A model generated the notes under the pieces. The model saw nothing but the letters and a program-made list of their open reading frames with translations, ran no database searches and was not told the DNA's origin. Shown here in pieces: positions 21,731-34,321 of a stretch of 64,000 nucleotides of DNA. Source of the DNA: Daedaleopsis sinensis (taxonomy: Eukaryota > Basidiomycota > Agaricomycetes > Polyporales > Polyporaceae); the NCBI GenBank assembly GCA_033807695.1, contig CM066309.1, forward strand, positions 124,001-188,000, in the 5' to 3' direction. How positions within the stretch are numbered: the first letter of the stretch is position 1; the number at the start of each line of letters is the position of its first letter. The position numbers and the translations under genes were made by a program.

Positions 21731-23281
21731 TCAAGCCATCATCTCCTTCGGGGGCGCGGGCGTCTTGATCTCCTTCAAGCCCTCGACGACCTCCTGCAGC
21801 TTCCCCGCCTTCCACTCCCCACCCCACCCCTGCCTGCGCTCGCGCCTGATCGTCCTCGGCGTCGAGGGCACCCGCGCACCCGCGCGTCGCGCATAGCTAT
21901 GCGTACGCCGCACATACCCGTGCGCGCCCATCGTCAGGCGGTACGAGCTCCGGACCCAGTAGGGCACCGCGGGGGCACGCGGGGAGCGAACCTGTGACAG
22001 CGCCGTCGAGGTAGGCGTCGTCGGGCTGGGACTCAGCTCGGGATGGGATACGTCGGCGTCCAGGGCGATGAGAAGAGGCCTCATCGCGGCACGGGCGCGC
22101 GCCACCTTCTGCTGCTGCTGCAGGGTCGAGTATTCGTCTGCCGGCGTCTCCGGAGCGGGAGCCTCCTGTTCGGCGCGCTTCGGCGGGACGTTCAGTACGA
22201 GCGTGTAGGACATCCGGGAGGACAGAGGCGGTTGGAGGATGGCAGCCGTGACCGGGGAGGGGACGTCGATGACGAGAGTGTAGCGTGTCGAGCGACGGTC
22301 TCGCAGCGAGTAGACGGAAGCCGAGTGAGGAGCCGTGTGCGAAATGACGGAGCTCGTGCGGCTCGCGAAGGTGGCAGAATCCGGGACGATAAAGCTCGTA
22401 CGAGCGACTGGGGTGACGGACCGCACCGAGTGGATGCTGCGGCGCTGGATGCGCGACATCGAAACGCTGCGACGGCGGGTATCGAAGCTACACGCTGTGT
22501 AGGCGCTGTTTGGGTTGAGCATGGGGCTGTAGGCCGTGTAGACGTCCGAGTCGCGCGTGAGGCGCTTCTCGCGGTTCGTTAGCCGGTAGAGGTCAAGGTA
22601 ACTGTTGAGGTTGTCGACATGCTGGGCAGTGTGCACGATCGCTGGGAGCTCCTCGACGATCGTGTCGCGGAACGCACGCGAAACGCGAGCGAGTCTACGG
22701 AGACCGTGATAGCGTTCCTCACGCATGTCCGACGTCTCGATGGGAGAGAACGGTGAGAATGGAGACATTGGGCTCAAGAACCCAGGTCTAACGAGTGCAC
22801 GTCAGTTCTGGACGCAATGGAGGTAGAGTCAAACATACTGGCGACGCGAGGGGGACCTTGTATGTTCATTCGTACGCCAGACGGGGGACGCGAGGTCCAG
22901 CGAGTTCGGGACTGACTTGCGAGGCCTGACACCGGGGACTTGGAGCGACCCCACAGGACCCGGGGTAGTGGGACCCGGGGAAGTGACAGGAGCGATCTTG
23001 TAGCGTAGGATAGGCGGCGTAGGCTGGATCGCCTTTGCTTTTCCTCCTTTCCTCCCTCGCTTCTCTTCAACCACCCCGCTCACAAATGCGACATCACCGG
23101 CCTTGGGGGAAGCGGGGACGATGTCGATGATGGGCATCTCGCCGAGAAGGTTGGCGACGTTCTTGCTCGACTTGTCAAGCCGCTGGCGCTGCTTGGGGTG
23201 GAGCCTGCTGAGCCTGAAGATGGGTGTGAGGGAGTAGGAGCGATGGGCGGCGTTGTTCGCGGTTCTGCTTCTGGTGAACAT
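21731..23281 (-). CDS. Array gene P1, unit 2 copy
   Basis: This is identical in sequence to the unit 1 copy (exons 23281-22839 and 22787-21731, 499 aa, function unknown). The upstream TATAAA is retained. Confidence 0.63.
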
Positions 23282-26200
23282 CTCAGAGGTGACTTCAAAG
23301 CGGGTGGGCAAGCCAAGAGCGAGCGTCGAAATGAAACGCAGACTAGCCGCGAAGAGAAGAGATGAAGAGACGTACGAGAACGTCGACGTCGACCAGGACG
23401 AGGGAAAGGCGAGCTCGAGGGACCGCTCGTTTATATTCCCCTGACTTCGTGCTCCAAGTGGGTCGATATTCTCCTGGCAACATCGGAGACGTTTCGAACG
23501 CGTGCATCCGTTCTCATCACCTCCAGATCATTTGGTCCTGTGGTCGTAACAGTCGTCCCCGGATCGCGTCGGGCGTCGTTCGCGTATAGGTTCGGACTTG
23601 GCGATCAAGAACGTCGACGATGGGTGACTACATGCGAGTGATTTGCGGAGGACGGTCTGAGCAGGGAGGAGAGAACATGAGAGTAGAAGACAAGAGACGA
23701 TTGATATTTGAACGGGGCCAGACGCCTGTGAAGCACATAGAATAAGATTGCGGACAGTGATGTAAGTGCGGACCGCGTCGACGAAGTGCGAATGAACTGC
23801 GAGGGGCGTCTGACCGCAGCGAGAACGGGACACGATTGAGTTCGATCCGACCGAGAATGGGCATTCGCAGTCCATATCGAGGCGCATGACGTCGACGAGC
23901 GCCCGCTGTGCTCTCACTGTCCTCCGGCGCTCTTTGCTCTGTCTCTGACTCTCGCTTGCTCTGGGCTGCGTCTGCCAGCGTCTGCTCGACTGTCTCTGCC
24001 TGCGTCCGTGTGAGCTGCACACTGTGATGCACACCAAGGTACGCACTTGCTGCTCTCCGCCCGCCGTTCCCTCGTCCAACGACTACACGGTCCCTCTGTG
24101 TGTCCCTGAAGCTCTCACGTGCACCGACACGGACAGCTGCTGCCCGCGGTCCAATCAACGTAAAAAGCGATGTATTCTGGGTGTATATACACATCTAGTA
24201 CTACGCAGTAAAGACGTCTACCTGGACGTCACCTCGTCTTTCCGCGCCCAAATCCGTCCTGGTCCGTCCCAAACTCCCCTCGCCCTCTGTTCTGGACGAC
24301 ACAATCCGTCTGCACCGCTCGGAATAGTCCGCACCACACTCAGGCTCTCGCTGTCTCGCTCTCCACCTCCTCTCGTGCACACATCGCCCTCGCCAACCGT
24401 CTCACACGTGGCTCCCACTGCACGTCTTCCCCTATGCTCCCGGAGACCTCACAGCTTATCTACGCTCGTGACGAGGGGACCACCTCCTGCAGGTACGCTC
24501 ACACCCGACTTCTACGCTAAGTCAGTGAGATACACCGCCCTAGGACGCCGGCCCCGCCGTGTCGCGCTCCTGGGGACCTCGAAGGCAAGCCAGCCATCTG
24601 CAACGCGCACAGCTCGCTGCTCGACGACGCGCGTACCGTCCAGGGAGAGCCGACGCGGTGTGAGATGGACGCGCCCCTTCCGAGTACCAAGAGCAGCGCT
24701 CGTGACGCTCGAGTCCGTCGCAGCACCCCGACCTCGAGCGGCACAGGTACGCGCACGCCCTCAGCACTCTAAGCTACGTCAGCTCGACGGTACAGACGTA
24801 CTCGGCCATCTACTCCGAGGCCGGCCGCCACGCGGGGGCATAGCTTCAAGGTACGTCAGCCATGTGCCACCCATAGGGCGAGTCGACAGAGAACACGTAC
24901 CGTACAGGGAACGCCCACACACTGCTCTGGACCTGGACGCAGTGCCGCTCGGACGGTACCGTCTCCACCCTCGCCGCCCACTCCGAGGCCCGTCCTGCCG
25001 CGCTCGAAGGCAAGTCAGGCATGTTCGCCGCGTAGGGGAAGCGGACAGAGAACACGTACCGTGCTGCGAACGCTGACACGTCGCCCAGATCCCGCACACC
25101 GTCTCACACGCCGCACGGTACTCGTCTCCACCGCGAGCAGCGCTGCAGCCCGCTTCGCACCACAGACACCGTACTGCAACGACTACTGAGTACTGATCTA
25201 CGGTTCTACCCCATGTCAGCTCGACACCCAACTCCACTCGGGGCGGCTCCCGCTGTGTACCTCGACAGTAAGTCAGCAATCGGCGACAGACATCTCAACG
25301 AAGAACGCTCACCGTGCCGTGCCCGTAACGCCTCGGACATTCAGCATGGACCGCGGCGTGAGACGGACGGTAAATCTCCTGTCCCATGTCGACCGGCGTC
25401 GCGCCGGTACGCGTCCGCCGTACCGTATCCCGACCCCGCTGTATGGACTCGGAAGTCAGCTGAGGACCCCACGTAGGAGCGTCAACGAGCAAGACGCACC
25501 GCTTTCGAAAGCCCGACGCCCGACGCCCGACGCTGGCACGAGAACGACATCAGACAAACAGCGGTGAGCACGGGGCTCCGGACGACGTACCGTAGCTGAC
25601 ACGCCAGACGCCGTCGCACGCGGGTGGACCTGCACGGCGGCAAGGCGGTCAGCATCGTACTTCAGGGCGACGGTGGGAGACGGGAGAGGTGGACGCACCG
25701 CAGAGGGAGGGAAGAAGCGGGAGCCAAAGGAGAACTTGAAGATGGGGGGACACTAGGCAGGCAGCCGCTCCGCTCCGCGCGTGCAGGCTTTATGCCCCGC
25801 TCACGCGCCCGATCGCGATATGCGGGTCCGGGCGCCGCTCCCGCCCGCTCCAACCCTTTTCGGCCGACGGTCGCAAGGGTCAGAACTCAGAGCGCGAGAC
25901 CCTGGCAGCGGATCGGCTGGACGCGTAGAACTAGCTAGAACTCGGAAGCGAGCATGTAAGTGCGCTCCCTGTTTCAGCAGCGGCATGCGCTAACCCCCTA
26001 CGGTCTAATGTCATTGCGCAGACTTGGTCCCCCGATTCGGATGACATTCGCATGCTCGCCGTGCGGACGCTTGCGGACGTCGTCGGTGCAGCGGGCAGGA
26101 GCGTGCGCCGTCGAGTCGTTCGATGGGCCAACAGTCTCCTCTCCGAGCGGCACGGTACGTCCGCAGACAAGTGGTTCGCTCCTTCACGTTCACGTAGACC

Positions 26201-26580
26201 TTCGAGCAAGGTTCCTGGCTCAGAGCCGGCTCGTGCTCCGCAGGGTCGACTCGTCTTGGGGCTCACTGCTCAGGTACCGTCGCCCATCGCTACCCGCGCG
26301 GGATCGCGAGAGCTGCTAGTGCCAATTTCGATCGATGATGCAGATCGAGTGCGCCCGCCCGCTGCGAACGTATCCGGACGGTCCGGCGAGCGTGAGCTTC
26401 ACTTGTATGGTAAACGGTCGTTCTCTGCCTGCACCGTTCGCTGATCTTCACGGTACACAGCGCAAGAGTAAGTACCGTGCTACGTGCAATACGAGCCGCC
26501 GGGCCTTCCGAACGCACGAGACAGCAGGGACGAGTCAGCGAGGAGGTTTCGAGCATGTTCGAGTCGTCGGCCGTGCAGTA

Positions 26581-27840
26581 AGTAGCTTGAGGATTGGGTG
26601 TGCAGAGTCGTACGATGCACGTACTACGAGTGCCCTGCATCGCTACCCGCTCGCGCCAGCCGAATTTGCACATTACATCCACATTGAGTGCAGTGCATCC
26701 GGACGGCCGGGAGAGCGTGCACTGTGTAGATCGAGTGCCGCCGCTGCGAAAACTCCGAGTCCGAACGGCCGGGAGAGCGTGAGCTTCGCATGGTAAGCAT
26801 CCATGGTACCGGCTGTTCTCCCGTTTGCTCTGCCGTCATTCACTGGTATTCATGTTCTACACAGACCAATTATGTGTACCGTGTAACATGGCCCGCGAGA
26901 TAGCAGGGCTCGAGCACGCTCTTGCGGCCGTGGAGTAGGATTGGGTGTGCAGAGTCGTACAATGCATACGAATGCTCCCCATTGCTACCCGCTCGCGCCG
27001 GCCGGAGCTGCTCATCTCGATCGCTGATGCAGATCGAGTGCGGCCGCTGTGGACGGCCGGGCGAGCGTGAGCTTCGCATGGTAAGCCTCATCTCTGGTAC
27101 CGGCCATTCTCCCGTTCATTGCATGTCGTTCACTGGTGCTCATCTTCTCCGTAGAGCAAGTGTATGTACCGTGTAGCACAACCTGCGACATAGCAGGGCT
27201 CGAACATGCTCTGGCAGCCGTGCAGTAGGTTTGAGTATGCAGAGTCGTACGAATGTTGCCCATATTGCTACCCGTTCGCGCCAGCAGAAGCTAATCAAAG
27301 CTGTTCATTTCGATCGCTGATGCAGATCGAGTGCGACCGCTTCGGATGGCCGGGCGAGCGTGAACTTCGCATGGTAAGCACCCATGGTACCGGCTGTTCT
27401 CCCGTTCATTGCATGTCGTTCACTGGTATTCATGTTCTACACAGACCAATTATGTGTACCGTGTAACATGGCCCGCGAGATAGCAGGGCTCGAGCACGCT
27501 CTTGCGGCCGTGGAGTAGGATTGGGTGTGCAGAGTCATATGATGCACATACCAATGTCGCCCATTGCTACGGCCTACGCTCGCGCCAGCTGAGTCTGAAG
27601 TTGTTCATTTGATCAATGACGTAGATCGAGTGCCACGGCCGCTGCAAACATATCCGGACGGCCGGGCGAAGCTTCACATGTGAAGCATCTCTGGTAAGTC
27701 CCGGCCATTCTCCTGTCCATCATTGCGCGTCGTTCACTGGTGCTCATATTCTCCGCAGAGAAAGTGTCTGTACCGTGCAGCACAACCCGCAAGCTCACAG
27801 GGCTCGAGCATGCTCTGGCGGCCGTGCGGTAGGATATCAA
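26581..27840 (+). repeat. About 290-bp tandem repeat, unit 2 copy
   Basis: This is the same four-to-five-copy array as in unit 1, shifted by 11,040 bp. Confidence 0.72.
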
Positions 27841-28978
27841 TTGGGCATGCATTGTCTTGTAGTATGGAGTCTGCTGTCCGACACAAATGGAGCTCTCTAG
27901 CACGTCTATGCCATAGGCGAGTCGTGACCCGGTGCCGACCTTCCGGAGCCGTGTACACGACATCCCGAGTTGCCAGGGCCGTTGTACCTGGACGGTACGG
28001 TCTAGATACTTGAGAAATGATATCACACAGCTGTGTTAAATTCGAGTATTGTCAATCGCGTGATGTCCTTCCTGGCAGCATTCCGACTTAAGTCTTGTAC
28101 ATTCCTTTCAGTAGTATCCCCGCTGCTTCGACTCCCATGTTCGTCGACTTGGACAGAGAAGAGCTATGAGCCGAACTCGGTGCGATTGGTTTGCTATCGG
28201 CCCGAGTGCTCCTTCGCGTCTCCGCTGGAGATTCCCAAACCAGCAAAGCTGAGGGCTGGGAGGCAATTTGATGTCGGCTCAAAGACCCTGACCCTGATCT
28301 GAAGTCCGATGAGCTCGCACTCTCGCTTGCATCTTGGGCCGACTCCGATGATGGTTGTGCTAATGACAAAGAGACATGTGCGGTACTCGGACACTACAGT
28401 ACCCGTGCAATGACCTCACACTCGGGGACATGATGTATCAACATAGGTACTAGTTGCCAGTGGGAGTCTAGCTCTTGGGAACAATCATATGGACTCGGAG
28501 TCCTGTTTGGACACTGAACATATTCATCAGGCACTCTCCGTTTGACTGATTGGGTGAGAGCTTCTGGAAAGATCAGAAATTTGAGGAGTGTACTGCAGGC
28601 GCCGTTCACATGCAAGATCTCTGATCTGGTTGGCATGGGTCTCAGCGTGGAGCGCCGTGGGTCCATCAAATTAACCACTGCCACGAGCTTGTCTGGAGTA
28701 CTTGGCTGCACTTGAGGTATCTACCGTCGAATATGCAACTGACGGTCATGGTACACTCACTGACATTAGCTCGATTGCAACTTCAGAGGAGACATTGGCA
28801 GACAGTACGGTACCCCGAGGACGACATGCGGAAGGGGGCAAAACAGTAAGCGAGTGCGGCCGATATCCGTCATATATTCCTGTCATCAGATGTGGACGGG
28901 CCACGGCCCCAGAGTGCCCTGAGGAACCATTTTTCCCAAAGCGGAATGATCGCATTTGCTGACTACTTGTAGATATAC

Positions 28979-29749
28979 ATGACACTACTTACGGGCATAG
29001 CGCACACGACCGTCCGTTCATACTCCCCATCCACCATGCCCCGCCATTCAGCAGGAAAGACTGCCCGGGGAGAGTACGCTCGTCGGGAGATCAAGATGCG
29101 CGGCGGGCTCCGAGTGTCGATGAACTCTGTGATCGGTATGTGCTTGTCAGACCATCGTGTTCCGCCTCTCACACCACCGTTGACAGCACTCATGTCCGGG
29201 GTCACGAACGCGCGCATGCGCTGGTCGCTGCGGCTCTACGTCCTCTTCGTCTACATCACGTACGGCCTGAAGCTCGTCGGCTGGCCGCCCGAGATGCGGT
29301 TCATGAACCTGAGCCGGATCACGGGCCTCGTGCGCATCTCCCGGCTCGTCGACCTCTGGGAGAGCGGGGAGATGTACTTTGTGCCGGTCTCGGACGAGGA
29401 GCGCGCGGCGGCGCGTGCGGACCCTCTCCTCGCCGCTCCCGGGCCTCTCCATGACGGGATCCGGGCGAAACGGTACCGGAAGGACGTGAAGAGGCGTCGA
29501 GCGCGTCCGGTCAGTGACCCTCATGGCACGGGCGGACGGCGGAAGCGGACCGGGGAGCAGAAGTCGGCAGAGACGGTCACGGACGAGATGGAGGCGGAGG
29601 TCGCAGAGGAGGAGGAGCGGGAGCGGGAGGAGTGGCCGATGCTGCTGTACTTTAGTGACGAGGAGGAGGAGCGGAGCGTGCGGCGGGCGGTGCGGGGGTA
29701 CCGTATTGCGAAGAGCTTGGCGTCTGACCCGTTCGCCGAGTTCAGGTAG
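28979..29749 (+). CDS. Array gene P2, unit 2 copy
   Basis: This is identical to the unit 1 copy (exons 28979-29135 and 29187-29749; 239 aa, unknown function, acidic C-terminal tail). Confidence 0.58.
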   Translation: MTLLTGIAHTTVRSYSPSTMPRHSAGKTARGEYARREIKMRGGLRVSMNSVIGMCLSDHRVPPLTPPLTALMSGVTNARMRWSLRLYVLFVYITYGLKLVGWPPEMRFMNLSRITGLVRISRLVDLWESGEMYFVPVSDEERAAARADPLLAAPGPLHDGIRAKRYRKDVKRRRARPVSDPHGTGGRRKRTGEQKSAETVTDEMEAEVAEEEEREREEWPMLLYFSDEEEERSVRRAVRGYRIAKSLASDPFAEFR

Positions 29750-31073
29750 TGCAGTCGGCGACTTGTAATGCGCGCGTCGGGTGACATTGTTTCTGAATAG
29801 AGCGAATGAGCGTCCGAGTCCGCAATTGGCAAAGCACGTACTCGGCTATGGTTGTCACCGATCGCAATCTGTGTACCGCGGTGTACGAGGGTGTGCGTGT
29901 CTCATCCTCTCCCACTCACCACGCTGTCATCGCTCCTCCTGTGCTTCCCACACTTTGATACTCACGCCTTGAATGGCTCGCTCCCAGCATCCTTGGTGTG
30001 TCGTGTCAAGAACACGGGAGGGCATCGAAGCTCGGTACGTAGGACGTCTCCTCAGGCTGACACCTTGACGACTGATGGTACGTGTCTGTCAGCTCGAGTC
30101 CAGTAGACGTGATGCATACCTTCAACCTCTCGTCGCGGCTCCTGAACGTTAGAACTTGAAGTCGGAGGCGGGGATGGGTCTTGCGGAAGAAGCCTGCTAA
30201 ACATGGTGCGTCTTTTGTTTAAACCCGCCGCACTCTCGACGCACGGGCCCGGGTGTGTTCCCAGCATCGTCCGAGTCAGTGTGTCGTATCACGCACCACA
30301 GGAGGAGCGTCGGAGCTCGGTGCACGGTACGTCCTCTAGGCCAGTTCCATTAGCTTGAGAGCTGACGACGGTACCGTGTACGTGTCTGTTAGCCTGAGCG
30401 AGGGTTGGAACTTGAAGTCGGAGGCGGGGACGGGTCTTGCGGAAGAAGTCCGATAAACATGGTGCGTACCTTGTTCCCACTTTCGTCGCAGCACGGCAGT
30501 CTCAAAGCTCCTGTTTTTACAACCGATCGCGATGGGATCCCGAGCGGAAGCGGCCGCTGTGAACTCACCCTCACGGTACGTCTGGCTCGATTTCAGGGAA
30601 GCACCACCGAAATCTACCTGTAACGCATGGTGCATCGTCTCGGAGGGTGACTGGGCGGGTATCACGAGTTGCAGAGACGCAGAACGGGCGGCGGGTGTCC
30701 GAGTCGGGGGGAGCAGTGTTCGCCAAGCAACATGGTGCGTATCTTTCTCTCAGCCTCCAGTGAATTACAGCGCACCTCGCAAGCCACACAATTCAGGCTT
30801 GAGCTTGAAACCGAGCGCTGTCGATAGAGGCCGGGTGGATGACGAGACCGTGGTGGTCGAAAGGAAGCCTTAGGCGCGCGGTGGGCAGCGCGCGGTGAGC
30901 AGACTCGGCCGGTGCCCAAGTCAGATCTCGAGCACCCCTCCTCGGAGAGTGATCCACAGTAGCACATTGTATATACATAAGTTCATTCAATACACGCACA
31001 CGACGGGCACTCTCCTCTCCCAATGTGCTCCTTCTACCTTCCACTCCCCACCGTGACCGATCAACGCCCCCGG

Positions 31074-31503
31074 GTCAGAGGTGTGTTCCCTGCCACCCGG
31101 GTCAGAGGTCTGTTCCCTGCCACCCGGGTCAAGAGTATGTTCCCTGCCACCCGGGTCAGAGGTGTGTTCCCTGCCACCCGGGTCAAGAGTACGCTCCCTG
31201 CCACCCCGGGTCAAGAGTATGTTCCCTGCCACCCGGGTCAGAGGTGTGTTCCCTGCCACCCGGGTCAAGAGTACGCTCCCTGCCACCCCGGGTCAAGAGT
31301 ATGTTCCCTGCCACCCGGGTCAGAGGTCTGTTCCCTGCCACCCGGGTCAAGAGTACGCTCCCTGCCACCCCGGGTCAAGAGTATGTTCCCTGCCACCCGG
31401 GTCAGAGGTCTGTTCCCTGCCACCCGGGTCAAGAGTACGCTCCCTGCCACCCCGGGTCAAGAGTATGTTCCCTGCCACCCGGGTCAGAGGTCTGTTCCCT
31501 GCC
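31074..31503 (+). repeat. Minisatellite with 82-bp higher-order repeat (unit 2)
   Basis: It has the same sixteen monomers in the same order as unit 1, including all D-C-B super-repeats. Confidence 0.92.
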
Positions 31504-31583
31504 GGCCCTTTGTCGCCCGTTTCTTTAGGTACATTCTACTAGACGCACAACCCCGTTCCACACGCACTCCCATCGCTCGCACC

Positions 31584-31806
31584 GCTTCGTCATCTTCAAC
31601 ACGTCAACCGGTGCCACCAGAACGAGCGAAGTATGTGACCACCTGCATCCCCCCATTCCTCCTACAAGATTGTGAACTCACCAAACGTCGTTCAGCTAAT
31701 CGGAAGCGACTCAGCTACGGGCAAAGATTCGAAGGCGTTTCGCTGCGCAGACCCGCTCGCATTCGGCGGTTATGCTATTACTGATACTACTGGTGGCAGC
31801 GGTTAG
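31584..31806 (+). pseudogene. Lectin 3' fragment at unit 3 border
   Basis: It has the same 5'-truncated lectin remnant as at 20544-20766, with the hAT target site empty. Confidence 0.87.
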
Positions 31807-32770
31807 TAGGCTCATCTCCCCTACATACGACCTACTCACCAATATTTCGCAATGCTAGGACACAGCGAGCTCGGCGGCCTCTTCTTCTACTTGAAGGCTT
31901 GTCAAACTTGATGTTGTCATACTACAGTGATGTATGAGAATTGTCGTCCACATACATGCACAGGCGGCCACCGCGCAAGGAAGGTCGACGCGAACTCATG
32001 CGATGCGACGCGAGTGCGCTGCCATGCGACGCAAGTGTGCTGCGATACGATGCAAGAGGACAAATCACATATGTGCAGTGCGACCTATAAATGAGGTCCG
32101 CACATTGTAATTAGCGATCTGCAACGACTCGCCCGAAGCGACTAGACTTACTGACTACGCTACCCTCTTGAGAACTGTAGCGGTCAATGGAGTACGTTCT
32201 AACTCCAGCGATCTGCCGCAGCGCATCGCGTGCTTGAGGTATCCCCTTCCGCTTCGTCCGGGGTCAAGTAAGATCAAATATGCTTGCTAGAACCCTGATC
32301 AAAAAGATGCACGAGCTTTGCGTCAATTGATACATGCTCGCGGCCGCTTACTCCGTCGTGCGGAAGGTTGACCTCAGGATCTTAATCAGTGGGTCGAGAT
32401 CTCTACGAAGAGCAGGAGAAAAAGCAGCAGTAGTGATTGGGCCCCACTGGCAGAACGTCTGCACGAACCTCCGTAAGTCTGAAGATAACGTAGCACCAAC
32501 GATTAAACGAGACCTACTTCTGCGAAGCTTCTAGGAAACGACATAGCGAGACGACTGTGTCTGCGTTGAGAAAGGCATGGAAGAACTAGAGAGACTCATA
32601 CCTGGCACGTTCCCATACCCGACAGTGGCGACGTTGTAGCAATGGGTGGGCGAAAATGCAATATGATCAACTCGGCGCACGATACTCGAGCCTCACTAGT
32701 CATTCAGCAAACGTGCCTCCAGGCTAGTTACATTCGAAGATCACCACTGATTTACTTACACGCACACGAG

Positions 32771-34321
32771 TCAAGCCATCATCTCCTTCGGGGGCGCGGG
32801 CGTCTTGATCTCCTTCAAGCCCTCGACGACCTCCTGCAGCTTCCCCGCCTTCCACTCCCCACCCCACCCCTGCCTGCGCTCGCGCCTGATCGTCCTCGGC
32901 GTCGAGGGCACCCGCGCACCCGCGCGTCGCGCATAGCTATGCGTACGCCGCACATACCCGTGCGCGCCCATCGTCAGGCGGTACGAGCTCCGGACCCAGT
33001 AGGGCACCGCGGGGGCACGCGGGGAGCGAACCTGTGACAGCGCCGTCGAGGTAGGCGTCGTCGGGCTGGGACTCAGCTCGGGATGGGATACGTCGGCGTC
33101 CAGGGCGATGAGAAGAGGCCTCATCGCGGCACGGGCGCGCGCCACCTTCTGCTGCTGCTGCAGGGTCGAGTATTCGTCTGCCGGCGTCTCCGGAGCGGGA
33201 GCCTCCTGTTCGGCGCGCTTCGGCGGGACGTTCAGTACGAGCGTGTAGGACATCCGGGAGGACAGAGGCGGTTGGAGGATGGCAGCCGTGACCGGGGAGG
33301 GGACGTCGATGACGAGAGTGTAGCGTGTCGAGCGACGGTCTCGCAGCGAGTAGACGGAAGCCGAGTGAGGAGCCGTGTGCGAAATGACGGAGCTCGTGCG
33401 GCTCGCGAAGGTGGCAGAATCCGGGACGATAAAGCTCGTACGAGCGACTGGGGTGACGGACCGCACCGAGTGGATGCTGCGGCGCTGGATGCGCGACATC
33501 GAAACGCTGCGACGGCGGGTATCGAAGCTACACGCTGTGTAGGCGCTGTTTGGGTTGAGCATGGGGCTGTAGGCCGTGTAGACGTCCGAGTCGCGCGTGA
33601 GGCGCTTCTCGCGGTTCGTTAGCCGGTAGAGGTCAAGGTAACTGTTGAGGTTGTCGACATGCTGGGCAGTGTGCACGATCGCTGGGAGCTCCTCGACGAT
33701 CGTGTCGCGGAACGCACGCGAAACGCGAGCGAGTCTACGGAGACCGTGATAGCGTTCCTCACGCATGTCCGACGTCTCGATGGGAGAGAACGGTGAGAAT
33801 GGAGACATTGGGCTCAAGAACCCAGGTCTAACGAGTGCACGTCAGTTCTGGACGCAATGGAGGTAGAGTCAAACATACTGGCGACGCGAGGGGGACCTTG
33901 TATGTTCATTCGTACGCCAGACGGGGGACGCGAGGTCCAGCGAGTTCGGGACTGACTTGCGAGGCCTGACACCGGGGACTTGGAGCGACCCCACAGGACC
34001 CGGGGTAGTGGGACCCGGGGAAGTGACAGGAGCGATCTTGTAGCGTAGGATAGGCGGCGTAGGCTGGATCGCCTTTGCTTTTCCTCCTTTCCTCCCTCGC
34101 TTCTCTTCAACCACCCCGCTCACAAATGCGACATCACCGGCCTTGGGGGAAGCGGGGACGATGTCGATGATGGGCATCTCGCCGAGAAGGTTGGCGACGT
34201 TCTTGCTCGACTTGTCAAGCCGCTGGCGCTGCTTGGGGTGGAGCCTGCTGAGCCTGAAGATGGGTGTGAGGGAGTAGGAGCGATGGGCGGCGTTGTTCGC
34301 GGTTCTGCTTCTGGTGAACAT
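32771..34321 (-). CDS. Array gene P1, unit 3 copy
   Basis: This is identical to the unit 1 and 2 copies (exons 34321-33879 and 33827-32771; 499 aa, unknown function). Confidence 0.63.

Larger units (their letters stand above)
20544..31583 (+). repeat. Tandem array unit 2 (11,040 bp)
   Basis: This copy has the same content and order as unit 1: lectin 3' fragment, spacer, P1, cassette region, 290-bp repeats, P2, 256-bp repeats and minisatellite. It contains no hAT-like insertion. The next unit begins exactly 11,040 bp later. Line-by-line reading shows no difference from unit 3 until the minisatellite. Confidence 0.96.
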